Shown one piece after another: positions 1 to 8,737 of a DNA stretch of 64,000 bases; the first letter of the stretch is position 1; every line of letters starts with the position of its first letter. The notes beneath the pieces were generated by a model. The model saw nothing but the letters and a program-made list of their open reading frames with translations. It did not search any database and was not told the DNA's origin. The stretch covers positions 1 to 64,000 of the forward strand of contig CAYTIH010000007.1 of assembly GCA_964437825.1 (NCBI GenBank). Direction: 5' to 3'. A program made the translations under genes and the position numbers. This DNA is from JBJFCE01 sp964437825 (GTDB lineage Bacteria; Bacillota; Clostridia; Lachnospirales; Lachnospiraceae).

Positions 1-79
1 AACTGAATGCTTTCGTCCGGTCTGGCGATAAAGAAGTGTTCAGCTAAAAATATATTTTTTTTAAAGGAGAGAAAGAAAA

Positions 80-1414
80 ATGGGTTACGTTGAAGAGGTT
101 CTCGCAAAGGTACGCGAGAAAAATGCTAATGAGCCTGAATTTTTACAGGCAGTTGAGGAGGTTTTAACCTCTTTAAAGCCGGCCATTGAGGCAAATGAGG
201 AAAAATATCGTAAGGAAGCGCTTTTAGAGAGAATCTGTGAGCCGGAAAGACAGTTAAAATTCCGTGTTCCCTGGGTAGACGATAAGGGTCAGGTTCAGGT
301 TAATACCGGATACCGCGTTCAGTTTAACAGCGCAATTGGACCGTACAAAGGAGGAATTCGTTTACATCCTTCCGTAAATATTGGTATTATCAAGTTCTTA
401 GGATTTGAGCAGATTTTCAAAAACTCCTTAACCGGTCTTCCTATTGGCGGCGGTAAGGGCGGTTCTGATTTTGACCCCAAGGGTAAATCGGACCGTGAAG
501 TAATGGCATTCTGCCAGAGCTTTATGACAGAGCTTTGCAAGCATATCGGTGCCGATACAGACGTTCCTGCCGGTGATATCGGTGTCGGCGGACGTGAGAT
601 CGGATTTATGTTTGGACAGTATAAGAGAATCCGTAACCTGTATGAAGGCGTATTGACAGGAAAGGGCCTTACTTATGGCGGTTCCCTTGCAAGAACGGAA
701 GCAACCGGCTACGGTCTTCTGTATCTGACTGCCGAGATGTTAAAATGCAATGGTCATGATATCAAAGGAAAGACCATCTGTGTATCCGGTGCAGGAAATG
801 TTGCAATCTATGCAATTCAGAAAGCACAGCAGCTTGGCGGTAAGCCTGTTACCTGCTCCGATTCTACCGGATGGATTTATGATCCGGAAGGAATCGATGT
901 TGCTCTGCTAAAAGAAGTAAAAGAAGTAAAACGTGCACGTCTGACCGAGTATGCTGCACAGAGACCTTCCGCAGAGTATCATGAGGGCAGAGGCGTATGG
1001 AGCATTAAGTGTGATGTAGCGCTTCCCTGCGCAACACAGAACGAATTACTGCTTGAGGATGCAAAGCAACTCGTTGCAAACGGCTGTATCGCAGTTGCAG
1101 AGGGCGCTAACATGCCTACCACTCTGGATGCAACCGAATATTTACAGCAAAACGGTGTGCTGTTCTGCCCCGGCAAAGCTTCCAATGCAGGCGGCGTAGC
1201 AACCTCCGCACTTGAGATGAGCCAGAACAGCGAGAGACTTTCCTGGACATTTGAAGAGGTTGACGGAAAGCTTCAGAATATCATGGTTAACATCTTCCAC
1301 AACCTTGATGATGCCGCAAAGAAGTACGGCATGGAAGGCAATTATGTTGCAGGCGCCAATATAGCGGGCTTCCTTAAGGTAGCCGAGGCTATGAAAGCAC
1401 AAGGAATTGTATAA
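80..1414 (+). CDS. gdhA: NAD(P)-dependent glutamate dehydrogenase
   Basis: Cytoplasmic hexameric enzyme that interconverts 2-oxoglutarate plus ammonia and glutamate, linking nitrogen assimilation to carbon metabolism. At 444 aa it has the normal length of the bacterial small-subunit class. The N-terminal substrate domain shows GGGKGGSDFDP with K126 and PAGDIGVG with D166; the Rossmann domain begins with VSGAGN at residues 235-240. The start is set by AAAGGAGAG eight bases before the ATG. It stands alone, followed by a strong terminator at 1466, so it is probably monocistronic. The promoter lies at or before the window edge and is not resolved. I infer NADP preference from resemblance to the fermentative anabolic form, but the cofactor is not decided by sequence alone. 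Confidence 0.97.
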   Translation: MGYVEEVLAKVREKNANEPEFLQAVEEVLTSLKPAIEANEEKYRKEALLERICEPERQLKFRVPWVDDKGQVQVNTGYRVQFNSAIGPYKGGIRLHPSVNIGIIKFLGFEQIFKNSLTGLPIGGGKGGSDFDPKGKSDREVMAFCQSFMTELCKHIGADTDVPAGDIGVGGREIGFMFGQYKRIRNLYEGVLTGKGLTYGGSLARTEATGYGLLYLTAEMLKCNGHDIKGKTICVSGAGNVAIYAIQKAQQLGGKPVTCSDSTGWIYDPEGIDVALLKEVKEVKRARLTEYAAQRPSAEYHEGRGVWSIKCDVALPCATQNELLLEDAKQLVANGCIAVAEGANMPTTLDATEYLQQNGVLFCPGKASNAGGVATSALEMSQNSERLSWTFEEVDGKLQNIMVNIFHNLDDAAKKYGMEGNYVAGANIAGFLKVAEAMKAQGIV

Positions 1415-1465
1415 TAGCGGAACGCAAGCTGTCCTTTTGGGACAATTGAGAAAAGATTACAAGGG

Positions 1466-1500
1466 AAAGTCCCGGAAATGCTGAATTTCCGGGACTTTTT
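1466..1500 (+). terminator. Rho-independent terminator after gdhA
   Basis: Perfect 14-bp stem (AAAGTCCCGGAAAT with ATTTCCGGGACTTT) around a 5-nt loop, followed by a T tract. It ends the gdhA transcript. Confidence 0.93.
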
Positions 1501-1595
1501 ATAGTGGGAAACCATTCATTTGCAAAAGAACATAGGAAACACCATGCAGTGCGAAAGCGCCAAAGTATACTGACCTCCTTTTCGGAATTTGTATA

Positions 1596-1624
1596 TTGTT
1601 TCTCTGAACTTGAAAAGGTATAAT
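1596..1624 (+). promoter_or_regulatory. Sigma-A type promoter for deoC
   Basis: TTGTTT (1596-1601), a 17-bp spacer, then TATAAT (1619-1624), about 40 bases before the deoC start. It is the first good promoter after the gdhA terminator and probably drives deoC through ligA. Confidence 0.7.
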
Positions 1625-1666
1625 ATTCCTTAAATGATGTTTGAAGCAACAGGGAGGAAAAAGCGC

Positions 1667-2317
1667 ATGTTGGATGCAAAATTATTTGATCATACACTGT
1701 TAAAGGCAGATGCTACAAAGGCGCAGATTGAAAAGGTATGCGACGAGGCTGTCCGATATGGGTTTGCCTCTGTTTGTGTAAACGGATATTATACTTCGTT
1801 TGTGGCAGAAAAGTTAAAGGGAACCGGGGTAAAAACCTGTACCGTAATCGGATTTCCGCTTGGACAGATGAGTACCAAAAGCAAATGCGCCGAGGCTGCA
1901 AATGCAATTGCGGATGGTGCGCAGGAAATAGATATGGTCATTAATGTGGGAGCGTTAAAGGACCGGGAAGATGAGGTCGTGCGTCAGGATATCGGACAGG
2001 TCCGCCGTACCTGCGCAGATGGCGTGACGCTTAAGGTTATTATTGAAACCTGTCTGCTGACGGATGAGGAAAAAGAGCGTGCCTGTTTATTGGCAAAGGA
2101 AGCTGGAGCGGATTATGTCAAAACCTCTACGGGCTTTTCGACCGCAGGAGCAACGCCTGAGGATGTTGCGCTGATGAGAAAGACGGTCGGTTTGCAGTTT
2201 GGCGTAAAGGCGTCCGGCGGGATCAGGGATACCAAGACCGCGCAGGCAATGCTTGAGGCGGGCGCAAGCAGGCTTGGAACCAGTGCGACCATTGCGATTA
2301 TAGAAGGAGCAAAGTAG
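1667..2317 (+). CDS. deoC: Deoxyribose-phosphate aldolase
   Basis: Class I aldolase that cleaves 2-deoxyribose-5-phosphate to glyceraldehyde-3-phosphate and acetaldehyde in deoxynucleoside catabolism. The 216-aa product has the Schiff-base lysine K152 in ADYVKTSTGFS, a second essential lysine K181 in VKASGGIR, and the conserved EIDMVINVG with D90. An in-frame ATG exists at 1634, but GGGAGG sits 9 bases before the ATG at 1667 and the family begins LFDHTLLK a few residues later, so 1667 is preferred. Its pathway partner deoB lies far away at 29838. Confidence 0.95.
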   Translation: MLDAKLFDHTLLKADATKAQIEKVCDEAVRYGFASVCVNGYYTSFVAEKLKGTGVKTCTVIGFPLGQMSTKSKCAEAANAIADGAQEIDMVINVGALKDREDEVVRQDIGQVRRTCADGVTLKVIIETCLLTDEEKERACLLAKEAGADYVKTSTGFSTAGATPEDVALMRKTVGLQFGVKASGGIRDTKTAQAMLEAGASRLGTSATIAIIEGAK

Positions 2318-2354
2318 GTTTGCTGCCGCAGCCGGCGGCGGAAGGGAGCGTTTT

Positions 2355-2582
2355 ATGATAAATCCTGGGAAATTAATGCAGTTCAAATCAGCGTGGGACA
2401 AGTTTAATGCCAATCATCCCAGATTCCAGCCTTTTTTAAAGGCGGTGGGACAAAACGGTGTGAAAGAAGGCTGTATTTATGAAATTACGGTGATATCGCC
2501 GGAAGGTCAGAGAATAACAACGAATCTGAAATTAAAGGAAGAGGACATAGCGCTGTTTGAAAGTCTGAAGGGCATGATGTGA
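2355..2582 (+). CDS. Small conserved-looking protein of unknown function
   Basis: 75 residues, soluble, no signal peptide or membrane segment. The middle is basic and aromatic (FKSAWDKFNANHPRF) and the end resembles a small beta-rich fold (EGCIYEITVISPEGQRITTN). A GGGAG ribosome site precedes the ATG. I do not recognise a named family. It sits 37 bases after deoC and 21 bases before the next small gene, in a run leading into rRNA-modifying enzymes, so co-transcription is likely. The intact frame, ribosome site and packing argue for a real gene. Confidence 0.75.
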   Translation: MINPGKLMQFKSAWDKFNANHPRFQPFLKAVGQNGVKEGCIYEITVISPEGQRITTNLKLKEEDIALFESLKGMM

Positions 2583-2603
2583 GAGAAGAAAGAGCGCTTG
2601 GAA

Positions 2604-2996
2604 ATGGAGATTAGTATGGTGCCGATTTTGGCAAAACAGGCTGTAGTGATCAAATGTCTTGCACATAAGGGAATTATCATCAGTAACTATGAGTGTGCCT
2701 ATGCGATGGGCTTGCTTTCGCAGATTGCAGGAGCAGCGCTGCCGGAGCCGGTGCTTCAGAGGCCAATGCTTCAGGAGGAAGCAAAGACGCAGGACGGTGC
2801 AGATCAGAAGCGGAGTGCTTTGGGAGATGCGCTTTCCGGGCTGCTTTTGGAGGCAGGCACATATCAGGCGGCGAATGAAGAAGAAAAGCAGCTTTTGACC
2901 ATGCTTCGGAGCTACAAGCCGGATGAGGTCATGGATGAACAGGTGCTGCTGTTATTAAAAATGGGATATGAGGAAACAAGGATATGGGAACGTTAG
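2604..2996 (+). CDS. Unknown protein overlapping the rRNA methylase gene
   Basis: About 130 residues with no recognised family. Residues 1-45 are mildly hydrophobic without a clear membrane helix, the middle is Glu/Gln/Ala-rich, and the C terminus is amphipathic (LLTMLRSYKPDEVMDEQVLLLL). The start is uncertain: TTG at 2598, ATG at 2604 and ATG at 2616 are in frame, with purine-rich GAGAGAAGAAAGAG just upstream; 2604 is chosen. The last 13 bases overlap the next gene, implying translational coupling with the RsmF-type methylase. Confidence 0.65.
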   Translation: MEISMVPILAKQAVVIKCLAHKGIIISNYECAYAMGLLSQIAGAALPEPVLQRPMLQEEAKTQDGADQKRSALGDALSGLLLEAGTYQAANEEEKQLLTMLRSYKPDEVMDEQVLLLLKMGYEETRIWER

Positions 2997-4480
2997 GACT
3001 TCCGGAAGCATTTCTGGAGCGGATGAAAGCGATGCTAGGCACAGAATATGAGGATTTTCTGGAAAGCTATCAGAGGCAGCGTTCCTATGGTCTTAGGAGA
3101 AATCCCTTGAAATCAGAAGCGGAGGCTTTTGAAGCGCGGATGCCTTTTCCTATGACGAAGGTACCCTGGGCATCGGAGGGATATTTTTGCGCCATGGAGA
3201 GTCAGCCCGGCAAGTATGTTCTTCATGAAGCCGGAGCATACTATATTCAGGAACCGAGTGCGATGGCAGTAGCGGAGCTTTTAAAAGCGCAGCCCGGAGA
3301 ATGTATCTGCGATCTGTGCGCAGCGCCGGGAGGAAAGTCCACGCAGTTGGCCGGAAAGCTTTCCGGTGAAGGCCTTTTGGTGTCGAATGAAATCATTCCG
3401 GGCAGAGCCAGAATTCTGTCGCAGAATATAGAACGGATGGGCATCAGAAATTGTGTGGTATTAAATGAAGATACGGACCGGATGGCGCAGGAGTTTCCGT
3501 TATTTTTTCAAGGAATATTGGTGGATGCGCCCTGTTCCGGAGAGGGCATGTTTCGGAAAAACGATCAGGCGTGCGGAGAATGGAGTGCGCGGCAGGTAAC
3601 TCTGTGTGCGGACAGGCAGCTTGAAATTTTGGAAAATGCGCACCGGATGCTTGCCCCGGGAGGAAGACTGGTCTATTCCACATGTACCTTTGCGCCGGAG
3701 GAAAATGAAGGAGTCCTTGTGCGCTTTCTGCGCAGGCATCCGGAGTATACTCTGTGCGAGATTCCCTGCACGGAGGGAATGGATCATGGACGTCCGCAGT
3801 GGGTTCAAAGGTTCGGCGGCGTGCCGGATTTTGATTTGTCGGAAAATAAGTCAATGCATCTGGAATACTGTCTGAGACTTTGGCCGCATAAATTGTCCGG
3901 AGAAGGGCATTTTGCGGCAAGTCTTCGCAAGGCGGGAGAGCCTTTGGAACGGCCCTCCGGATATGGCTGTGAAGTGATCCATAGTCAGAAGTCCGGGGCG
4001 GCAAAAAGCGAAAAAATAAGAAGTGCAAAAGGAAAAAACGCTTGCAGGGATAGGGAAAAACACATGTCCGATTCTGAGATGGAGAAAGCGTGGAACTCTT
4101 TTGCGGACGCAGCGCTTAAGGGAAAGCCCTCCGGGACAGCAGTGTCGTTTGGGGATCATCTATATCTGCTCCCCGAGCGGATGAGGGCGCTTTCGGGACT
4201 TAAGGTGGAACGTGCGGGGCTGGAGCTTGGAGAATGTAAAAAGAACCGGTTTGAACCTGCTCATGCACTGGCGCTGGCATTAAAGCCGCAGGAGGTGCGG
4301 CAGTCCTATGAAATGACACTTGAGGAAGCGGAGCGTTTTATAAGAGGAGAAGCCATTTTGTGTGAAAATAGGCAGGGATGGGTTTTGATGACCTATCTTG
4401 GGTATTCGGTCGGATGGGCAAAGGCTTCGGGAAATATGGCAAAGAATCATTATCCCAAGGGACTTAGAATTCAGGGGTAA
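2984..4480 (+). CDS. rsmF: RsmF/NOL1-NOP2-Sun type rRNA (cytosine-C5) methyltransferase
   Basis: SAM-dependent enzyme that makes 5-methylcytosine in rRNA. The SAM-binding motif DLCAAPGGKS starts at residue 110. The two catalytic cysteines of the family are visible: C184 in VDAPCSGEGMF and C234 in YSTCTFAPEENE. The C-terminal 200 residues hold a basic linker (about 335-365) and a PUA-like RNA-binding tail, as in RsmF-type proteins of Firmicutes. The 498-aa length fits this longer subfamily better than RsmB. The start overlaps the upstream gene. The exact target cytosine cannot be read from sequence; the RsmF label is by architecture. Confidence 0.9.
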   Translation: MGTLGLPEAFLERMKAMLGTEYEDFLESYQRQRSYGLRRNPLKSEAEAFEARMPFPMTKVPWASEGYFCAMESQPGKYVLHEAGAYYIQEPSAMAVAELLKAQPGECICDLCAAPGGKSTQLAGKLSGEGLLVSNEIIPGRARILSQNIERMGIRNCVVLNEDTDRMAQEFPLFFQGILVDAPCSGEGMFRKNDQACGEWSARQVTLCADRQLEILENAHRMLAPGGRLVYSTCTFAPEENEGVLVRFLRRHPEYTLCEIPCTEGMDHGRPQWVQRFGGVPDFDLSENKSMHLEYCLRLWPHKLSGEGHFAASLRKAGEPLERPSGYGCEVIHSQKSGAAKSEKIRSAKGKNACRDREKHMSDSEMEKAWNSFADAALKGKPSGTAVSFGDHLYLLPERMRALSGLKVERAGLELGECKKNRFEPAHALALALKPQEVRQSYEMTLEEAERFIRGEAILCENRQGWVLMTYLGYSVGWAKASGNMAKNHYPKGLRIQG

Positions 4481-4501
4481 GCGGCGGGCGGAGGAATTTA
4501 A

Positions 4502-5239
4502 GTGGCGCAAAAAGAAAGAACCAGACTCAATAAATATCTTGCCGAAAGCGGAGTTTGTTCACGCAGGGAAGCGGATAAGCTGATTGCTGAAGGACGGGTC
4601 ACGATGAACGGAAAAACGGCGGAGCTTGGCAGCGTTGTCACAGGCGGGGCTGTGATTGCCGTAAACGGAAAGACCATACAGGGCAAAAAGGATAAGGTGG
4701 TGCTGGCATATTATAAGCCGGAGGGTGTGACCTGTACGGAAAAGGACCCTTTTGCGGATAAGACGATACTGCAGAGCCTGCAATATCCGGAGCGGGTTAC
4801 GTATGCCGGGAGACTGGACAGGGATTCCGAAGGTCTGATGATTATGACCAATGATGGAGATCTGATCCATGCCATGATGCAGGGTGCAAACCGGCATGAA
4901 AAAGAATATGTGGTAAAGGTGCGAAAAGAGGTCACGGAGGAGTTCTGCAGGGCAATGTCGGAGGGCGTTTATCTGCCGGAGCTTAAGAAAAAAACCAGAA
5001 CCTGCGAGGTTTGGAAGATCGGAAAATATACATTTGGAATCATCCTCACTCAGGGATTGAACAGGCAGATTCGCAGAATGTGCAGGGTCTTTGCCCAGGA
5101 GGTTGTTACATTGAAACGGGTACGGATTATGAATATTGAGCTCGGGAATCTGAAATACAACCGGTACCGGGAAATTACCGGGGAGGAGCTTGCAAGGCTG
5201 TATGCGCAGGTCGGACTGAACGGCGAAAAGCGTGCGTAG
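4502..5239 (+). CDS. rluF: RluF/RsuA-family pseudouridine synthase
   Basis: Converts uridine to pseudouridine in rRNA. The 245-aa protein has an N-terminal S4 RNA-binding domain (LNKYLAESGVCSRREAD, residues 9-25) and the catalytic motif GRLDRDSEGL with D106. The stretch NRHEKEYVVKV and the late GLNRQIRRMC plus RIMNIELG most resemble RluF (23S U2604) among the RsuA/RluB/E/F group, but the position is not proven. The start codon is GTG at 4502, following GGCGGGCGGAGG. The gene sits 21 bases after the methylase, so two rRNA modification enzymes are paired. Confidence 0.9.
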   Translation: MAQKERTRLNKYLAESGVCSRREADKLIAEGRVTMNGKTAELGSVVTGGAVIAVNGKTIQGKKDKVVLAYYKPEGVTCTEKDPFADKTILQSLQYPERVTYAGRLDRDSEGLMIMTNDGDLIHAMMQGANRHEKEYVVKVRKEVTEEFCRAMSEGVYLPELKKKTRTCEVWKIGKYTFGIILTQGLNRQIRRMCRVFAQEVVTLKRVRIMNIELGNLKYNRYREITGEELARLYAQVGLNGEKRA

Positions 5240-5271
5240 AAATCAAAGGCAGCTTCATAAAGGGAAAAACA

Positions 5272-7296
5272 ATGCTGTATGAAGGGACGGCGCATGATAT
5301 GGCAACAAAGAAGCGTTATAAAGAACTGGTAGAGCTGGTAAATAAATATAACAAACAGTATCATGAGGATAATGCCTCGGAAATCTCGGATTATGAATTT
5401 GATATGCTGAATTTGGAGCTTCGCAGCATAGAGGCGGAGCATCCTGATTGGGCAGTATCCGATACGCCGACGGAAAAAGTAGGCGGAAGGGTGAAGCGGG
5501 AAGCCGGTGTGACTGTGGAGCACCGCGTTCCCATGCTCAGTATTCAGGATGTATTTACGAAAGAGGATGTGACAAAATGGGCGGACGAGGTTCGCGCCAT
5601 GCATCCGGACGCGCTTTTTTCTGTGGAACATAAGATTGACGGACTTTCCATGACCCTGCGTTATCAGGACGGAAAACTGATCTTGGCGGAAACCAGAGGA
5701 AACGGCATGGTGGGTGAGGATGTGACCCTGAATGCCGGAGTAATTCCTGATGTAAAGCAGGAGATTGCCGTACAGGGATATCTGGAGCTTCGCGGAGAGG
5801 TTTATATGACGCATGAAGATTTTGAACGCTATAATGAGAATCAGGAGCTTTTGGGAAAGCCCCTTGCCGCCAATCCGAGAAATCTGGCAGCGGGGACCCT
5901 GCGTCAACTGGATCCGGAGGTGACAAGGCAGCGTGGGCTTCGGATGTTTATTTTCAATGTGCAGGACGGCAGCAGCGAGTATACCGGCGAGCATACGAAG
6001 GGATTGGATTTGCTTTCGGAAAAGGGAATCCGCGTAGTGCCTCATATACTGTGCCGCACCAATGAGGAAATTCTGTCAGCCATTGATGCGATCGGAGAAT
6101 CCAGGGGCGAATATGCGTATGATATTGACGGGACAGTTGTAAAGATAGAACAGATTGCATACCGGGATGATTTTCCGGCAGGCAGTAAATATTCTTCGGG
6201 CCACATAGCCTACAAGTATCCGCCGGAAGAAAAAGAAGCGGTGATCGGTGAAATCGAGCTTGCCGTGGGCAGAACCGGAAAGATTGCGCCCACCGCAGTA
6301 TTTCAAGAGCCGGTGCGCCTGTGTGGAACCTGGGTTTCGAGAGCAACCCTCCACAATCAGGATTATATTACCAATCTGGGAGTCGGCCTCGGAGCGTCGG
6401 TGCTGGTTTATAAATCGGGAGAAATTATTCCCAAGATCCGGGCGGTGACAAAGCAGGGAGAAGAAATCTTCCGGATACCGGATAAATGTCCCATGTGCGG
6501 GCAGACTGTAGTCAGGGAGGAGGATACTGCGGATATTAAATGCATAAACCCGCTGTGTCCGGCTCAGAGAATCCGTACGATTGAGTATTTTGCGGGGCGG
6601 GATGCCATGGATATTAAGGTGCTTGGCGCAGCTTATGTGGAGACTCTGGTGAACGAAGGCTACCTGAAGGATTATGCGGATATTTATGATTTAAAGAACA
6701 GCCGCGTGGAACTGATTGAAAAGGGACTTGTCGGGAAGGAGAAAAATACCGACCGGATTTTGCTGGCGATTGAAGAATCCAAGAAAAACAGCGCAGATAA
6801 GCTTTTGACAGGTCTGGGTATCAGTAATGTCGGAAAGACAACGGCGAAAACAATTATGCGTCATTTTGATAGCTTATGGGCGCTTGCGGAGGCTGATTAT
6901 GACAGTCTGGTCGGAATCCCCGACGTGGGACCGACAACGGCGCAAAGCATTGTCTCATTTTTTGAAATGCAGGAAAACCGCACTATTTTAAAGCGCCTTG
7001 CAGATGCCGGGGTCAATATGGAATCGGTAAAGGAGGAGGGAGAAAGCGAGAAGCTTGCCGGACTTACCTTTGTCATCACGGGAACTTTACCGGGACTGGA
7101 CAGAAAACAGGCGCAGGAATTCATAGAAAAGAACGGAGGAAAGGTTACCGGCTCCGTTTCCAAAAAGACAAGCTATCTGCTGGCGGGAGAAGCGGCCGGC
7201 AGCAAGCTGACAAAGGCAGCCGAACTTGGCATTCCGGTCTTAAGTGAGGCGGATTTGTATCGGATGATAGGACTTACGGAGAAGCTGCAGGACTGA
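5272..7296 (+). CDS. ligA: NAD-dependent DNA ligase
   Basis: Seals nicks in replication and repair using NAD. The 674-aa length is typical. In order: Ia domain (YHEDNASEISDYEFD), adenylation domain with the AMP-accepting lysine K121 in EHKIDGLSMT, OB fold, a four-cysteine zinc site (CPMC then CINPLC), helix-hairpin-helix repeats (GISNVGKTTAK, VGIPDVGPTTA) and a C-terminal BRCT domain from about 595. AAGGG lies at proper spacing before the ATG at 5272; a second in-frame ATG at 5299 (MATKKRYKEL) matches the family start better but has a weaker ribosome site. Confidence 0.97.
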   Translation: MLYEGTAHDMATKKRYKELVELVNKYNKQYHEDNASEISDYEFDMLNLELRSIEAEHPDWAVSDTPTEKVGGRVKREAGVTVEHRVPMLSIQDVFTKEDVTKWADEVRAMHPDALFSVEHKIDGLSMTLRYQDGKLILAETRGNGMVGEDVTLNAGVIPDVKQEIAVQGYLELRGEVYMTHEDFERYNENQELLGKPLAANPRNLAAGTLRQLDPEVTRQRGLRMFIFNVQDGSSEYTGEHTKGLDLLSEKGIRVVPHILCRTNEEILSAIDAIGESRGEYAYDIDGTVVKIEQIAYRDDFPAGSKYSSGHIAYKYPPEEKEAVIGEIELAVGRTGKIAPTAVFQEPVRLCGTWVSRATLHNQDYITNLGVGLGASVLVYKSGEIIPKIRAVTKQGEEIFRIPDKCPMCGQTVVREEDTADIKCINPLCPAQRIRTIEYFAGRDAMDIKVLGAAYVETLVNEGYLKDYADIYDLKNSRVELIEKGLVGKEKNTDRILLAIEESKKNSADKLLTGLGISNVGKTTAKTIMRHFDSLWALAEADYDSLVGIPDVGPTTAQSIVSFFEMQENRTILKRLADAGVNMESVKEEGESEKLAGLTFVITGTLPGLDRKQAQEFIEKNGGKVTGSVSKKTSYLLAGEAAGSKLTKAAELGIPVLSEADLYRMIGLTEKLQD

Positions 7297-7312
7297 ATGC
7301 AGAATGCGAAAT

Positions 7313-7341
7313 TTGATAAATCTTCTTGAGTATGCTATGAT
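7313..7341 (+). promoter_or_regulatory. Sigma-A promoter for metA
   Basis: TTGATA (7313-7318), a 17-bp spacer, then TATGAT (7336-7341). The predicted start of transcription falls inside the first copy of the 15-bp tandem repeat that follows, leaving a leader of about 135 nt. Confidence 0.8.
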
Positions 7342-7408
7342 AATACAGTTTCAATCAATACAGTTTCAATCAATACAGTTTCAATCAATATAGTTTCTAT
7401 CAATACAT
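7342..7408 (+). repeat. 15-bp tandem repeat in the metA leader
   Basis: Three perfect copies of AATACAGTTTCAATC (7342-7356, 7357-7371, 7372-7386), a fourth copy with two changes (7387-7401), then a partial copy. The array lies directly downstream of the metA -10 box, so it would be transcribed. It is too short and lacks spacers, so it is not CRISPR. Confidence 0.95.
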
Positions 7409-7482
7409 CTCCGTGTCAGCTTCAAAGCTGCATCATAGCTTTTGATATTGTAATACAAACAGGAAAGACAGGTTTTATCGTT

Positions 7483-8427
7483 ATGCCAATTAAAACACAG
7501 AGTAAATTACCGGCAAAAGAAATTCTGGAAAATGAGAATATATTTGTGATGGATGAAAACAGGGCATCCCATCAGGATATCCGTCCTTTACAGGTGGGAA
7601 TTTTGAATCTGATGCCGCTTAAGGAGGACACGGAGCTTCAGCTGCTTCGCGCTTTTTCCAATACGCCGCTTCAGGTGGATGTGACCTTTGTAAATACCAA
7701 AAGCCATATCGCGCAGAATACGCCGCAGAGCCATTTGAACAAATTTTATGCTTCCTTTGATAAGGTACAGAACCAGAAATTTGACGGATTTATCATTACC
7801 GGAGCGCCCGTTGAGCAGATGGAATATGAAGAAGTGGACTATTGGAAAGAACTTTGCAGTATTATGGAGTGGACCAAAACCAATGTGACCAGTACGCTCC
7901 ATATCTGCTGGGGAGCGCAGGCCGGACTGTATTATCATTACGGAATCCCCAAACGTCTGCTGGATCAAAAGCTGTTCGGCATTTATCCGCATTGCGTGCT
8001 GAACCGCAAGGTTCCGTTAGTCAGAGGCTTTGACGATATTTTCATGGCGCCGCATTCCAGACATACGGAGGTGTCCATACAGGATGTGGAAAATTGTAAG
8101 GAATTGACCGTGCTTGCAAAGTCGAAAGAGGCAGGCGTATACCTGTTAATGGCAAAGGAAGGCCGCCAGATTTTTGTTATGGGGCATCCGGAATACGACC
8201 GCATTACGCTGGATAGGGAGTATCACAGAGACCTTGATAAGGGACTGCCGATTACAATTCCTAAAAACTATTATCCGCAGGACGATCCGGCGCAGAGACC
8301 GAATCTTCAATGGCGGGCGCATTGTAATACGCTTTACAGCAACTGGCTGAATTATTATGTATACCAGAGTACGCCCTATGATTTGAATGATATGGATATG
8401 GAATTTTCCATGGGCATGTGGATTTAA
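7483..8427 (+). CDS. metA: Homoserine O-acetyltransferase (MetA family)
   Basis: First committed step of methionine synthesis: acylates homoserine. The 314-aa protein has the full catalytic set of the family: C142 in HICWGAQAGL, H235 and E237 in MGHPEYDR. Residue 111 is glutamate (GAPVEQMEY). Established work on MetA shows Glu at this position favours acetyl-CoA and Gly favours succinyl-CoA, so I infer an acetyltransferase despite the frequent 'succinyltransferase' naming. It has its own promoter at 7313 and a leader of about 135 nt holding the 15-bp repeats and a small CAGCTT/AAGCTG palindrome. No SAM riboswitch was seen. Confidence 0.96.
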   Translation: MPIKTQSKLPAKEILENENIFVMDENRASHQDIRPLQVGILNLMPLKEDTELQLLRAFSNTPLQVDVTFVNTKSHIAQNTPQSHLNKFYASFDKVQNQKFDGFIITGAPVEQMEYEEVDYWKELCSIMEWTKTNVTSTLHICWGAQAGLYYHYGIPKRLLDQKLFGIYPHCVLNRKVPLVRGFDDIFMAPHSRHTEVSIQDVENCKELTVLAKSKEAGVYLLMAKEGRQIFVMGHPEYDRITLDREYHRDLDKGLPITIPKNYYPQDDPAQRPNLQWRAHCNTLYSNWLNYYVYQSTPYDLNDMDMEFSMGMWI

Positions 8428-8486
8428 CCGAAATTGCAATAGAGCCGTATGTTATTTTGCAGCTTCAAAAAAATTAAATTTAGGTA

Positions 8487-8515
8487 TTGCCTTTTTGAAA
8501 AAAGTATATTATGAT
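8487..8515 (+). promoter_or_regulatory. Promoter for tRNA-Glu
   Basis: TTGCCT (8487-8492), a 17-bp spacer, then TATGAT (8510-8515), 29 bases before the mature tRNA 5' end. Confidence 0.75.
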
Positions 8516-8544
8516 AATCGAGTGCCTTGCATGAGGCAAAATGT

Positions 8545-8616
8545 GGCTCGTTGGTCAAGCGGTTAAGACGCTGCCCTCTCACGGCAGAATCAGGGGTTCG
8601 ATTCCCCTACGAGCTG
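8545..8616 (+). tRNA. tRNA-Glu (anticodon CTC)
   Basis: 72-nt cloverleaf. The acceptor stem is GGCTCGT with ACGAGCT; the anticodon stem CTGCC/GGCAG encloses the loop CTCTCAC, giving anticodon CTC for codon GAG. The T arm CAGGGGTTCGATTCCCCT is canonical. The discriminator base is G and CCA is not encoded. It has its own promoter and terminator, so it is a single-gene unit. Confidence 0.95.
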
Positions 8617-8650
8617 TTATTCTGAAATGAATAGCCCAACCCTTAAGAAG

Positions 8651-8686
8651 TCTATCTACTGCGAAGGCAGAAGGTAGATTTTTTTT
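8651..8686 (+). terminator. Terminator after tRNA-Glu
   Basis: Stem ATCTAC/GTAGAT extended by TGC/GCA across a small bulge, followed by eight T residues. Confidence 0.8.
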
Positions 8687-8737
8687 GCATAAAGGATTCG
8701 GGCGATGACAAAGTCCGTGGAACATATTGGAAGTATC

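Noticed and set aside
5050..6045. Open frame of 331 codons on the minus strand
   Set aside because: It lies opposite rluF and ligA, whose motifs are unmistakable, has no family features and no ribosome site; an antisense shadow.
7342..7408. CRISPR array
   Set aside because: Units are 15 bp and contiguous with no spacers, and no cas genes are present. The same applies to the arrays at 20961 and 56709.
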